Below are positions 54,328 to 63,235 of a stretch of DNA of 64,000 nt, one piece after another. The first letter of the stretch is position 1, and each line of letters opens with the position of its first letter. This DNA is from Thermodesulfobacteriota bacterium. Its GTDB lineage: Bacteria; Thermosulfidibacterota; Thermosulfidibacteria; Thermosulfidibacterales; B14-G1. The translations under genes and the position numbers were made by a program. The stretch spans positions 1 to 64,000 of the forward strand of contig JAJSAC010000021.1 of the NCBI GenBank assembly GCA_024274915.1, in the 5' to 3' direction. The notes beneath the pieces were generated by a model. That model made no database searches. It was not told the DNA's origin and saw only the letters and a program-made list of their open reading frames with translations.

Positions 54328-56490
54328 CTATGCGGCCTTTCCCGGTAGTTCTATAATGAATACGGCCCCTTTGGGTTTGTTGTTTTTCACCCTGATGTAT
54401 CCGCCGTGGTCTGAGATGATGCGGCTAACAATGGCCAACCCCAGACCCGTACCCCTTTCTTTTGTGGAGAAGTAGGGCATGAAAAGTTTCTCCTTGTCTT
54501 CGGGTTTTATTCCGGTTCCTTCATCGGCCACCTCTACTACCGCTGCCGGGATGCTCTCATCCCATTTGGCTCTGATGGTGATTTTCCCCTTGCCCTTCAT
54601 GGCTTCTATGGCATTTTCCAGCAGGTTTATAAATACCCGGTTCATCTGATCTCTGTCCAGGAGAAGAGGAGGGAGATTCTGGGATACGTCTACTTCGAAG
54701 GAGATCTGTTTATGGGATGCGGAGTAGAGGGCCACGAGGTCCTGGATTAGATCTTGGAGCCTGGTGGGCTTGGGGGTGATTTGGGGCATGCGGGCGAATT
54801 TATAAAATTCGTTGACCATGTGTTTCAGTTCTTCTACCTCTTTGACGATGGTCTCTATGCACCTGTAAAAGATTTCTCCCTCTTCCCCTTTCATGTAATG
54901 GCCGAATTTCCTTTTCAGCCTCTGGGCGGATAGGGAGATGGGAGTGAGGGGGTTTTTGATTTCATGGGCCACCCTTCGGGCCACCTCTTCCCAGGCGGCA
55001 GCTCTCTGGGCCTTCACCAGTTCTGTCAAGTCCTCCATGACCACCACAGTTCCGGTATAACGTCCCTCGTGGTCTAGGAGGGTGGAGGCGCCAACCATGA
55101 GGTGGGTGACCCCTTCTTCCGTGACGAGTTTCACCTCTTTTCTGTCTCCCTCTTTCCCCCGGCGTAACATTTCCTTCACAGTTTCTCTAAGGGGGCCCAG
55201 GTGGTCTTCCCTAAAGATCTGGCGATAGGGTATGCCCAGGTACTCTTCGCGTCCCAGCTTCATAAGTTTCCTGGCTGCTTTGTTTATACTAGAGATTTTG
55301 CCTTCTTTGTCTATGGAGATAACCCCCGTAGCGATGTTGTCCAGGACAGTCTCTATGTAGCGCTTTCTTTCTTCCAGTTCTTTCCTGGATATCTTAAGGT
55401 CTTGGATCATTTGATTGAAGGAGTCTACCAGGATACCTATTTCATCGTCGGCTCTGACGGTTATTTGGGTTTCTAGGTTTCCCCTGGCCACTTCTCGGGT
55501 GGCTGAAGCCAGGGCTTCAATGGGTATGGTTATCCCTTTGGCCAGCTGAAGGCCGAACCATATGGAGGAGAAGACGATCAGTAGGGTGGCCATGAGAAAG
55601 ACCATGATGTAGCTGATCTTGATAGGGTTTTTCAGTTCTTTGGCCTGCCTGTAACCTTCGTAGTACTGGGTAACAGCCGTCAAGTTTTTGTACATCTGGG
55701 AGGGTATCTTATATGAGAGGCTTACTATGCCTTGGGGAAAAGGGATCAGCAGGATGTGGTACCTTTTCTCATCCCAAGATAGGGCCTTGTTGCTTTTCAG
55801 GGTTTCCTTTATCTTTGGGTCTCTCGGTTCTAAAAGGTAGGATTTGCTTTTTCGCTTATTTCCCTTGGAACTGGCCAGTAACTGGCCAGTTGGGCCGAAG
55901 ATTTCTATAGCTTTTAAGCGATGTTCCCGGGCCTTTTCTTTCAGTAGCCATACTAGTTTCCAATAGTTTTTTTTGTCCAGAAGCTGCTGTTTCTGGGCCG
56001 TTTTCACAATTTTCTGGGCTAGGACTCTGCCGGCGCTGTCCATCTCCTTGTAGTAGCCTTGGGCCACGGCAAGGGCTTCTTTTAAGGCCTGTTCTCTCTG
56101 TTGGGTGAACCAGTTTTCGATGTTGGAGGTGATGAGCCCGCTGGCTACCAGGAAAAGGAGGGTGGTGGGGATAATGGTTAGAGCGATGAAGGCTGTGATA
56201 AGCTTGGTTTTAAACTTGGAGCCCAGTACCCCCCTCTTATGCTCAAAGTAGATCTTGGTGAGGTTTCTCCCCACCATGACCACCAGCACCATGAGTATGA
56301 TGAAGTTGAGGTTGACCACCATAAAGACCAAGATGTTAGAGGGGATAGAGGTGGGCTTACCTTGGTGTTGTTGAAGGTATATCTGGAGTCCTGTGAGCCC
56401 CACGAAGACAACGAAGAGCAACCCTGTGAGGATGAGGGATTTCTTTCTTTTGCTGAGCTCTTGTTGACTACGGATTGGGGGTTCCTTCAC
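54328..56490 (-). CDS. ntrY: NtrY-like membrane sensor histidine kinase
   Basis: Kinase of 720 residues with N-terminal membrane helices (about 18-38, 48-70, 88-115), an extracytoplasmic sensor region (about 115-290), another membrane helix (about 298-318), HAMP, PAS (ISIDKEGKISSINKAARKL), the His box RRVAHEIKNPLTPISLSA, N-box VFINLLENAIEAMKG and G-boxes ADEGTGI and GTGLGLAIV. This is the NtrY layout. It partners the adjacent ntrX. The sensed signal is often nitrogen or redox related but cannot be read from the sequence. Confidence 0.92.
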   Translation of the reverse strand: MKEPPIRSQQELSKRKKSLILTGLLFVVFVGLTGLQIYLQQHQGKPTSIPSNILVFMVVNLNFIILMVLVVMVGRNLTKIYFEHKRGVLGSKFKTKLITAFIALTIIPTTLLFLVASGLITSNIENWFTQQREQALKEALAVAQGYYKEMDSAGRVLAQKIVKTAQKQQLLDKKNYWKLVWLLKEKAREHRLKAIEIFGPTGQLLASSKGNKRKSKSYLLEPRDPKIKETLKSNKALSWDEKRYHILLIPFPQGIVSLSYKIPSQMYKNLTAVTQYYEGYRQAKELKNPIKISYIMVFLMATLLIVFSSIWFGLQLAKGITIPIEALASATREVARGNLETQITVRADDEIGILVDSFNQMIQDLKISRKELEERKRYIETVLDNIATGVISIDKEGKISSINKAARKLMKLGREEYLGIPYRQIFREDHLGPLRETVKEMLRRGKEGDRKEVKLVTEEGVTHLMVGASTLLDHEGRYTGTVVVMEDLTELVKAQRAAAWEEVARRVAHEIKNPLTPISLSAQRLKRKFGHYMKGEEGEIFYRCIETIVKEVEELKHMVNEFYKFARMPQITPKPTRLQDLIQDLVALYSASHKQISFEVDVSQNLPPLLLDRDQMNRVFINLLENAIEAMKGKGKITIRAKWDESIPAAVVEVADEGTGIKPEDKEKLFMPYFSTKERGTGLGLAIVSRIISDHGGYIRVKNNKPKGAVFIIELPGKAA

Positions 56491-57029
56491 TGCTGAACCT
56501 CCACTCGGGCTCTATTGGTTTCAAAGTCTGCAGGTGCAGGAGAGAGAAGGGAATAGATGAGGTTGAAGGGGAAGAAGAGGGACGCCGTTCTTCTGTATAC
56601 CCGTATTTCTATATACGATCCTCTCTTCTTCAAGAGGTAGGAAGGAAGGGGAAGGAGGAGATTCTGGGCTTCACGACTGAAGGGTCCAAAGTTGGGGAAA
56701 CTCTTCTCTATCTCGGGGGGGTCTTTAACGACGAAGGTTTTCGTAAGAAGATTGTACTTGATCACTCTGGTGTATACCCCTTTCCAGAGCACAGGATCCC
56801 ATAGGATGGCTCTGTCCCGCTCTATCATCACGGAACAACTGAGGGTTATGGGTATTCCCTCCATGAGAGTCTCCTTAAGCTCCGGGAAGAAGAGCCCATC
56901 GAGTTTCACCTCTAAGTAGAGAAAACCTTCTCCTCCCTTTATTAGCCTGGCTTCCTTGATATGTACTTGCCCGGCTAGCAATGGAGAAGCCAGGAGAAGG
57001 AATATTACTATGAACAGGCCTTTTCTCAT
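56487..57029 (-). CDS. DUF4390-family exported protein
   Basis: Protein of 180 residues with a signal peptide (MRKGLFIVIFLLLASPLLAG) and a beta-rich body (VHIKEARLIKGGEGFLYLEV, TLSCSVMIERDRA), typical of DUF4390 proteins, which are commonly encoded next to ntrY-like kinases. ATG 57029 is chosen for the signal peptide; the frame opens at 57119 with no good ribosome site. It overlaps ntrY by four bases and may be a periplasmic partner of the kinase (inference). Confidence 0.82.
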   Translation of the reverse strand: MRKGLFIVIFLLLASPLLAGQVHIKEARLIKGGEGFLYLEVKLDGLFFPELKETLMEGIPITLSCSVMIERDRAILWDPVLWKGVYTRVIKYNLLTKTFVVKDPPEIEKSFPNFGPFSREAQNLLLPLPSYLLKKRGSYIEIRVYRRTASLFFPFNLIYSLLSPAPADFETNRARVEVQQ

Positions 57030-57243
57030 CGGGGTAGATTTAATCCATTTATCTTCTATGGGCAACTCTTCTCTGCCACGGTGGCCGGAGAGATGGCTGT
57101 ATTGGCATGTTTGCATCATGGTGGTGGTTTTTTTTAAGGTGTTTGGATTGGATGAGGGGGTTGAAAGGGGAGAGGAGTTTCCCGTAGGAATTGGATTTGT
57201 TTAGTTGCATAAGGTAAGGTTATTAGGGAAAAAGGAGGTTCAC

Positions 57244-58071
57244 ATGGGCTACCGCGCTGTAGACATCCATGTCCACGTGGGGAACCTAAACCACTGGAAG
57301 CCCTGGGTCAAAGAGTGGTGGCAAAGGACCAACCCCAGGGACTTCGCCATGGTGAGGGAAGACGGTTCTCTGGACAGAGAGGCCTTTTTAGAGCATTTGG
57401 ACGAGGTGGGAGTGAAGTATGTAGTGGTGTTGGCCGAGAGGTCTCCCGCCACCACCTGTGATGTGCCCACCGAGGAGGTGCTGGAGTTTTGCCGGGGCGA
57501 AAAAAGATTCATCCCCTTTTGCAACGTTAATCTTCACCTTACCGACAAACCATTAAGGGACTTCCAGGAGTATTTGGATCTCGGGGCCCGAGGGCTAAAG
57601 ATCCATCCCGTCCATCAGCTATTCTACCCCAACGATCCTCGTCTTTACCCCCTTTATGCCGTGGCCCAGGAGAGGGGTATCCCTGTCATGTTTCACACGG
57701 GCTCCTCCATATTTCCCGGGGCCAAGCTGAAGTACGGAGATCCCTTGTTGTTGGATGATATCGCCGTGGATTTCCCCGACCTCACCATCATCATGTCCCA
57801 CGGGGGTAGAGGTTTTTGGTACGATAGGGCTCAGTTTTTGGCCAAAATCAGGCCTAATATCTACATTGACGTGTCAGGATTGCCACCAGGCAGGCTTCTA
57901 GAATACTTTCCCGAGTTGGAGAGGTTGAAGGAAAAGTTCATCTTTGGCACTGACTGGCCTGGGGCCATGATGGATAGAAACATAGAAGCCTTTCTTGCCC
58001 TTCCCATCTCCCCTGGGGCCAAGGAGGCCATCTTGATGGAGAACGCCCGCCGGGTGTTGGGCCTGGGTTGA
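57244..58071 (+). CDS. Amidohydrolase-family metal-dependent hydrolase
   Basis: TIM-barrel hydrolase of 275 residues (amidohydrolase 2/ACMSD-like). The N-terminal metal site is DIHVHVG; the second His is in LKIHPVHQLF, others in VMFHTGSS and MSHGGRGFW, with the late Asp in IFGTDWPG. AAAGGAGG lies five bases before ATG 57244. Substrate unknown; decarboxylase or hydrolase both possible. Followed after 21 bases by the C45-type gene. Confidence 0.88.
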   Translation: MGYRAVDIHVHVGNLNHWKPWVKEWWQRTNPRDFAMVREDGSLDREAFLEHLDEVGVKYVVVLAERSPATTCDVPTEEVLEFCRGEKRFIPFCNVNLHLTDKPLRDFQEYLDLGARGLKIHPVHQLFYPNDPRLYPLYAVAQERGIPVMFHTGSSIFPGAKLKYGDPLLLDDIAVDFPDLTIIMSHGGRGFWYDRAQFLAKIRPNIYIDVSGLPPGRLLEYFPELERLKEKFIFGTDWPGAMMDRNIEAFLALPISPGAKEAILMENARRVLGLG

Positions 58072-58092
58072 GGATTGGACTGGAGGTGAAAG

Positions 58093-59781
58093 TTGGGATG
58101 TGAGTTTTTCCAAAAAGATGGCTTTTCCATATGTTATCTGGAAGGTGAGTGGTATCAAATGGGGCTCTTTTTTGGGGAGGTTTTGAGGGAGCGCTTTAAG
58201 GGCAGTCCTCTGGAGTACCACCTCGAGAACGCTCCCCGGGTCTTGGATCATGCCCTCCAGGGTTACCCTTCTTTCTGTCGTCTAGTGGCTCGGTGGGCTC
58301 TCAAATATCTCCTCTTTTTGCCCGTGGCCTTGGGGACCTTTGGAGAAGACAGGGCTTTTTTGAAGGGCATGGCCAAAGGGGCGGGTCTTTCTTATCTGGA
58401 TATGTGGCTTACCCATTCATCTCCCGATGCCCTAAATTTCCTGGTCTCTTTTCTCACCAGGCTCTCCCGCACTGCCATTCCCCAGGTCCCTGTGGCCTGC
58501 ACCAGCTTTGTGGCCTGGGAGAATGCCACGTTGGACGGAAGCCTTCTCCATGGCAGGAACCTGGACTTTTCTGGCGGTGTTCGCTGGTCTCATCGCCATA
58601 CAGTGCTGGTTCTTAAGCCTACTCGGGGCATACCTTCGGTGACGGTCACGGGAGATGGGGCGTACATTCCTGGGGTTACCTCCACCAATGCCAAAGGGCT
58701 TACCGTTGGGCTCCACATGAACTTCACCAGGGATGGTAATTGGATTGGCAGAAACGTTCTCACCTTGGCGTCCCAGGCCATTTTGAAGGGAGGAGACGTG
58801 GACGAGGCTGTGGAGATTGTGGGCCGGGAGCGGAGGATCTCTGGCTGGACCTTCGTCTTCTCCTATGCTCCCTCCCGGACAGCGACCCTTCTGGAGTTGT
58901 CAGGCAACCGGAAAGAGAGGATAGACCCGCGGGGGGACTGGTTGGTTTATTCTAACTGTTATCTTTCTTCCTCATTGAGGGAGACGGAGTATGCCCCTTC
59001 TTATACTTGGGTGGAGGACAATTACTCCCGTTACTATAGTTTGAAGAGGCTCATGGAGGAGCACCAGGGGAGGTTAGATCCTCCAATGGCCCTCTCTATA
59101 CTGGGTAATAGGGTGGATATAACCTGTGGTCGGGAATTGGCCCTGGGCAATGCTGTGGCAGCCGTGGCCAACGTCTCTTCAGCCCTTTTCTGTCCCGAGA
59201 AGGATAGGTTGTGGTTGGCTTTGGGGGTGGCGCCTCCCAACACCTATGGTCGCTATGTGGGCCTTTCTCTGGAGGCCCTCTTCTCTGGTAGGGATCCTGC
59301 TGTGTTGGAGGAACTCCAGGGAGACCCCATGCCTCAGCATAAGAGGCGTTCTCTGGACCACTACATGGAGGCCCTCCGCTTGTGGGATGAGGAGATGGAT
59401 ATGGATGGTGCTCTGGAAGCCGTCAACAGGGCTCTGGATACTTTGGAGGAAGGGGACGAAGAGCCCCTTTATTTTATGGTTAGGGGGCTACTGTTGGCCA
59501 AGAGAGGGGAGTACTCGCCTGCTGGAGAGGACTTCCAGAGGGTCCTAGGCTCTTTCCTATCGCCCTATCGCAAGGCCCAGGCCCTTTTGTGGCTGGCCAG
59601 ACTGGCAGATCTCGAAGGCAGAAGAACGGAGGCCTTGGATAAATACAGGGAGGTTATCTCCCAATCTACTTGGCTGGACATTAGTAAGGCGGCCTGGCTG
59701 GGCATCAGGAAGCCTTACAGCCACAAGTTGCTGAGGAGGATGGACGTGGCCTTCCTGATGGCGGAGTATATCGATTACTGA
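58093..59781 (+). CDS. C45-type autoproteolytic hydrolase/acyltransferase with helical-repeat C-terminus
   Basis: Protein of 562 residues. The first 400 resemble the Ntn-hydrolase family of acyl-CoA:6-aminopenicillanate acyltransferase (peptidase C45) and related amidases: VACTSFVAWENATLDGSLL with the Cys that becomes the N-terminal nucleophile, then HGRNLDFSGG and VTSTNAKGLTVGLHMN. Residues about 420-545 are TPR-like helical repeats (MEALRLWDEEMDMDGALEAV; LARLADLEGRRTEALDKYRE). No signal peptide is evident. TTG 58093 follows GGAGGT. Substrate unknown, probably an amide such as an N-acyl compound. Confidence 0.82.
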   Translation: MGCEFFQKDGFSICYLEGEWYQMGLFFGEVLRERFKGSPLEYHLENAPRVLDHALQGYPSFCRLVARWALKYLLFLPVALGTFGEDRAFLKGMAKGAGLSYLDMWLTHSSPDALNFLVSFLTRLSRTAIPQVPVACTSFVAWENATLDGSLLHGRNLDFSGGVRWSHRHTVLVLKPTRGIPSVTVTGDGAYIPGVTSTNAKGLTVGLHMNFTRDGNWIGRNVLTLASQAILKGGDVDEAVEIVGRERRISGWTFVFSYAPSRTATLLELSGNRKERIDPRGDWLVYSNCYLSSSLRETEYAPSYTWVEDNYSRYYSLKRLMEEHQGRLDPPMALSILGNRVDITCGRELALGNAVAAVANVSSALFCPEKDRLWLALGVAPPNTYGRYVGLSLEALFSGRDPAVLEELQGDPMPQHKRRSLDHYMEALRLWDEEMDMDGALEAVNRALDTLEEGDEEPLYFMVRGLLLAKRGEYSPAGEDFQRVLGSFLSPYRKAQALLWLARLADLEGRRTEALDKYREVISQSTWLDISKAAWLGIRKPYSHKLLRRMDVAFLMAEYIDY

Positions 59782-59795
59782 GGGGGTGGAGAGGT

Positions 59796-61325
59796 ATGCT
59801 GGCCAGGGTCACTAGCGGTGCAGTGGTGGGGATAGAGGGACATCTGGTGGAGGTGGAGGTCGATTTTTCTCGAGGATTGCCCGCCTTCAACGTGGTGGGC
59901 TTGCCAGACGCTGCTGTCAAGGAGGCACGGGATCGGGTGAGGGCGGCCATTAAAAATTCGGGCTTCGATTTTCCCATGAAGCGAATCACCGTCAACCTGG
60001 CCCCTGCCGACCTGAAGAAGGAGGGGGCTGCCTTCGATTTGCCCATGGCTTTGGGCATTCTTGGGGCCATGGGTGTGGTGGAGCAAGGGAGGTTGGGGGA
60101 TTTCATGGTGGTGGGAGAACTATCCCTCAACGGGGATCTGAAACCTATCAAGGGTGCCCTTCCCTTGGCCCTGGGAGCTCAGATAGGGGGAGTGGGGGGC
60201 ATGATCCTCCCCCAGGCCAATACCCAGGAGGCGGCCCTGGTAGATGGAATAGAGGTGTATGGCTTTTCCCACCTTATGGAAGTGATGGCTTTTCTTAGGG
60301 GGGAGCTTTCAAGAAGCCCCGTTAGGGTTGACCGGGAAGAACTTTTCCACCATTCTCGGAGCTATCCCGTGGATTTTGCTGATGTTAAGGGCCAAGAGGC
60401 GGCCAAGCGGGCCCTGGAGGTGGCGGCGGCAGGGGGACATAACATCCTCATGTTTGGCCCGCCTGGCTCTGGCAAAACCATGCTTGCTAGAAGGCTTCCC
60501 ACAATTCTGCCGGATCTCACCTTTCAGGAAGCTTTAGAGACCACCAAGATCCACAGCGTAGCCGGGACTCTCAAAGGTTCCTTGGTGGCCGTGAGGCCTT
60601 TTAGGTCACCCCATCACACCATATCCGATGTGGCCCTCATTGGAGGCGGTAGCTATCCGCGCCCCGGCGAGACCTCCCTGGCCCACAACGGGGTCCTATT
60701 TCTCGATGAATTGCCCGAGTTTAAGCGCAACGTTCTGGAGGTTTTGCGTCAGCCCTTGGAGGACGGTGAGGTGACTATTGCTCGGGCCAGTCTCACCATC
60801 ACTTATCCTGCCCGTTTTCTCCTGGTAGGTTCCATGAACCCTTGCCCTTGTGGATACTTGGGTCATCCCACCAAGGAGTGCACTTGTACCCCCCAGCAGA
60901 TACGGCGCTACATGGCCAAGATTTCTGGTCCCCTCCTGGATCGCATGGACCTGTATATCGAAGTGCCTGCCTTGGAATATCAAGAGATGCGTAGGGAAGG
61001 GGATGGGGAGTCTTCGGCCAGGATCAGAGAGCGGGTGGAGAGAGCCCGCCAGATCCAAGAGAGGCGATTCGCTGGCATAGGTATCCATTTTAATGCTCAC
61101 ATGGGAGTGAAGGAGACCAAGGAGTTTTGTCAGCTAAATGGTCCTTCCCATGCCCTTTTGGAGGCGGCTGTGAAGCGTTTTGGCCTCTCGGCTAGAGCCT
61201 ACCACCGCATCCTCAAGGTGGCTCGGACCATCGCTGACCTGGAAGGGTCAGGAAAGATCTCTCCAGCCCATATAGCCGAGGCCATCCAGTACAGGAGCCT
61301 GGATAGGCGAGAAGGCTGGATGTAG
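59796..61325 (+). CDS. comM: YifB/ComM-family Mg-chelatase-like AAA+ ATPase
   Basis: Hexameric helicase-like ATPase of 509 residues, linked in other bacteria to branch migration during natural transformation. The N-terminal domain (VEVEVDFSRGLPAFNVVGLP) has the ribosomal-S5/Lon-like fold; the AAA+ core shows Walker A GPPGSGKTMLARRLP, the Walker B region VLFLDELPEF and SMNPCPCGYLGH; the C-terminal Mg-chelatase domain ends the protein. Fourteen bases after the C45 gene. No dprA is adjacent. Confidence 0.92.
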   Translation: MLARVTSGAVVGIEGHLVEVEVDFSRGLPAFNVVGLPDAAVKEARDRVRAAIKNSGFDFPMKRITVNLAPADLKKEGAAFDLPMALGILGAMGVVEQGRLGDFMVVGELSLNGDLKPIKGALPLALGAQIGGVGGMILPQANTQEAALVDGIEVYGFSHLMEVMAFLRGELSRSPVRVDREELFHHSRSYPVDFADVKGQEAAKRALEVAAAGGHNILMFGPPGSGKTMLARRLPTILPDLTFQEALETTKIHSVAGTLKGSLVAVRPFRSPHHTISDVALIGGGSYPRPGETSLAHNGVLFLDELPEFKRNVLEVLRQPLEDGEVTIARASLTITYPARFLLVGSMNPCPCGYLGHPTKECTCTPQQIRRYMAKISGPLLDRMDLYIEVPALEYQEMRREGDGESSARIRERVERARQIQERRFAGIGIHFNAHMGVKETKEFCQLNGPSHALLEAAVKRFGLSARAYHRILKVARTIADLEGSGKISPAHIAEAIQYRSLDRREGWM

Positions 61326-61429
61326 GCGGTATTCCTTGGCCTTGCTGGCCCCGGCGAGGTATCTTGGGTATGGCTTGGAGGTCTATTCCTGGATGGGTTA
61401 GCGGGGGTTTTGTCTGGTGTTCCCTTTCC

Positions 61430-61457
61430 TTGACAGTCCTTTGAGAATCTATAGTTT
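61430..61457 (+). promoter_or_regulatory. Candidate promoter for the LLM flavoprotein gene
   Basis: Perfect -35 TTGACA (61430-61435) with -10 candidates TATAGT (61450-61455, short 14-base spacer) or TAGTTT (61452-61457, 16-base spacer). A 6-bp hairpin GACCCT/AGGGTC (61471-61494) lies in the leader. Confidence 0.45.
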
Positions 61458-61521
61458 GTTACGAGCCTGGGACCCTTTCTACCTTACCAGGGTCGCAGAA
61501 TCAGAAGATTAGGAGGAATAA

Positions 61522-62511
61522 ATGGTCAGGATAGGTTTGTACTTGCCGGTTTACGGGGGATGGCTTCCTCGCGGGGGTTCCGCCAAAGCTCTAGCGTCAG
61601 GGGTCAGTTTCGATGGAGAGGGAGAACAGCCGCCCAGCTATGCTTACGTGAAGAGGGTGGCCCTTAAAGCTGAAGAGATAGGAGTGGACTCTCTTTGGAT
61701 TCCCGACCACATGCTGAATCCCATCAGAGGGGAGAAGGCCCATTCCCTGGAGGCTTGGACTTTGGCCACAGCCCTGGCAGAGGCAACCAATAGGGTCACC
61801 ATTGCCCATACCACCCTTTGCGAGGCCTTCAGATATCCGGCGGTCCTCGCCAAGCAGGGGGCTACTTTGGCGGATATCAGTGGGGGGCGTTTTTTGCTCA
61901 GTTTAGGGGCCGGTTGGTTTAAGAGGGAGTATGAGGCCTATGGATTGCCTTTCCTTTCCCATGAGCACCGTATTGTTAGGGCAAAGGAGGCCATGGTGAT
62001 CATTCGGAAACTGTGGGAGGAAGAAGAGGTCACCTTCAAAGGGCGCTTTTACTCGGTGGAAAGGGGGGTTTTGGAGCCCAAACCAGAGCCAAGGCCTCCC
62101 ATTTGGTATGCGGGTATGTCTCCTCTTTCCCGGGACTTGGTGGCGGATGTGGCTGAGGGATGGCTCATGGCAGGGGGTTCTTTGGAGGAGGTCCATAGAA
62201 ACGTGGATGATATGTTGGGGAGGTTGGAAAAGAAGGGTAGGGAGAAGATAGACTTTGCTGTTCCAGGGTTGGCGTTCATCCGGGGTACTGACGGAGAGGC
62301 TGAGAGGTATGTTGAAAGGTTGACAGGAGGGGATAGGAAGGTCTTGGATCGCACCTTGGACACAGGCTTGGTGGGTTCACCCCGAACTGTGGTCCAAAAG
62401 GTTAGGGCGTTGGAGGAGGTGGGCATAGATCATGTCCTCTTCCAGTTGACTTCCACCGAGGGCGAGCTGGATCGTTTGAAAGAGGTGCTGTTCCTTTTGA
62501 GGAGTGAGTAG
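61522..62511 (+). CDS. LLM-class (luciferase-like) flavin-dependent oxidoreductase
   Basis: TIM-barrel protein of 329 residues of the luciferase-like monooxygenase/F420-dependent reductase superfamily: YGGWLPRGG at the N-terminus, DSLWIPDHMLNP, LATALAEATNRVTIAHTTLC, LSLGAGWFKREYEAYGLPF and PRPPIWYAGMSPLSRDLVADVAEGW. AGGAGGAATAA precedes the ATG. Cofactor could be FMN or F420; no F420 gene is in the window, so this is open. Confidence 0.87.
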   Translation: MVRIGLYLPVYGGWLPRGGSAKALASGVSFDGEGEQPPSYAYVKRVALKAEEIGVDSLWIPDHMLNPIRGEKAHSLEAWTLATALAEATNRVTIAHTTLCEAFRYPAVLAKQGATLADISGGRFLLSLGAGWFKREYEAYGLPFLSHEHRIVRAKEAMVIIRKLWEEEEVTFKGRFYSVERGVLEPKPEPRPPIWYAGMSPLSRDLVADVAEGWLMAGGSLEEVHRNVDDMLGRLEKKGREKIDFAVPGLAFIRGTDGEAERYVERLTGGDRKVLDRTLDTGLVGSPRTVVQKVRALEEVGIDHVLFQLTSTEGELDRLKEVLFLLRSE

Positions 62512-62577
62512 TCTTTCTCTGTTCCTTTCGGGCATTGCTCGACCTATCGCCGTGGGCCTTTGTTGATTAGGGGCGGC

Positions 62578-62604
62578 TTGACATATACCTATGGGGGGTA
62601 TAAC
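62578..62604 (+). promoter_or_regulatory. csoR promoter with overlapping CsoR-type operator
   Basis: Perfect -35 TTGACA (62578-62583) and a 19-bp inverted repeat TATACC-N7-GGTATA (62584-62602) with a G-rich centre, in the style of CsoR operators. The candidate -10 TATAAC (62599-62604) overlaps the operator. Bound repressor would cover the promoter, giving autoregulation. Confidence 0.65.
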
Positions 62605-62651
62605 CATACTACCGGTTGTTGGGTTCGAGCAAGGCTTTGGGGAGGTGATCT

Positions 62652-62927
62652 GTGCATCATCCTGATCATAGCGATCAAATCCTCCGTCTCAACCGTATAG
62701 AAGGCCAGGTGCGGGGAATCAAAAGGATGATCGAAGAGAGACGCTACTGTATGGAGATCCTTTATCAGCTCAACTCGGTGACGGCGGCCTTGAATCAGGT
62801 GAAAAGGAACATTCTGAGGAAGCACTTAGAAGGCTGTGTGTCTCAAGCTTTGGGCGCTGGCTCCCTGGAAGACAAGGGAAAAAAGATTCAGGAGATCATG
62901 AGGTTTGTAGATAGCATTCTCAAGTGA
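62652..62927 (+). CDS. csoR: CsoR/RcnR-family metal-sensing repressor
   Basis: All-helical repressor of 91 residues. NRIEGQVRGIKRMIEERRYCMEIL has the first Cys; KRNILRKHLEGC supplies the His and second Cys, the Cys-His-Cys copper(I) set of CsoR. The N-terminal His cluster MHHPDH could add ligands. GTG 62652 follows GGAGGTGATC. No copper ATPase or chaperone gene is next to it in the window, so targets other than itself are unknown. Other thiol or sulfur-sensing members of the family remain possible. Confidence 0.88.
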   Translation: MHHPDHSDQILRLNRIEGQVRGIKRMIEERRYCMEILYQLNSVTAALNQVKRNILRKHLEGCVSQALGAGSLEDKGKKIQEIMRFVDSILK

Positions 62928-63094
62928 GGGGTGGGTTGTAGGGGGTTTTAGGCTTCAGTGTGATACTTCCACCAAGCCCACTATGTTGCAAGGTTCCTTC
63001 TAAGGTGGGGTTTGATCTGGAAAACCTTATCCTGCGGATGGTAGGGAGTGAGGTAGGGTGCTTTTTCTTAATGGTTTTCAAGTTTCGTCAGGAA
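62928..63094. other. Intergenic region between csoR and the haoC-like gene, upstream part
   Basis: The gap 62928-63235 holds no gene that I can support. This first part shows no repeat, hairpin or promoter that I would defend. The second part (63095-63235) is dense in regulatory motifs, listed separately. Confidence 0.6.
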
Positions 63095-63133
63095 TTAACC
63101 ATAGATTAACTTCAATTTAACCGTAGATTAACC
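63095..63133 (+). promoter_or_regulatory. Four TTAAC direct repeats at exact 11-bp spacing
   Basis: TTAACC, TTAACT, TTAACC and TTAACC begin at 63095, 63106, 63117 and 63128, exactly one helical turn apart. Tandem half-sites of this spacing are typical of PhoB/OmpR-type response regulators; TTAAC-like units at 11 bp are known for PhoP of Bacillus. The last repeat ends 10 bases before the candidate -35 at 63144. Confidence 0.7.
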
Positions 63134-63143
63134 TCTGAAGCTG

Positions 63144-63172
63144 TTGCGACCCAATTTGGGCGACAGTATCTT
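63144..63172 (+). promoter_or_regulatory. Candidate promoter of the haoCA-like operon with inner palindrome
   Basis: TTGCGA (63144-63149), 17-base spacer, TATCTT (63167-63172). The spacer contains the near-perfect dyad CCCAATTTGGG (63150-63160), a possible operator. An alternative -10, TAAAAT, lies at 63177-63182. Confidence 0.45.
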
Positions 63173-63185
63173 TGATTAAAATCAG
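63172..63185 (+). promoter_or_regulatory. FNR/CRP-family binding-site candidate
   Basis: TTGAT-TAAA-ATCAG matches the FNR consensus TTGAT-N4-ATCAA at nine of ten positions. FNR/DNR-type regulators control nitrite and NO-related respiration in many bacteria. The box overlaps the candidate -10 region, so its sign (activation or repression) depends on the true start site. Confidence 0.6.
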
Positions 63186-63235
63186 GTTATGGGGAACCCA
63201 GTCCAAGGTCTTTGGGTTAGGCTTTAGGAGAGGGG

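Noticed and set aside
61471-61494. Hairpin GACCCT/AGGGTC as a riboswitch core
   Set aside because: Only a 6-bp stem with a 12-base loop and no known riboswitch consensus; mentioned only as a leader hairpin.
62615-62640. GGTTCGA-like stretch (gggttcgagc) suggesting a tRNA T-arm
   Set aside because: No acceptor, D or anticodon arms can be folded around it; it lies in the csoR leader.
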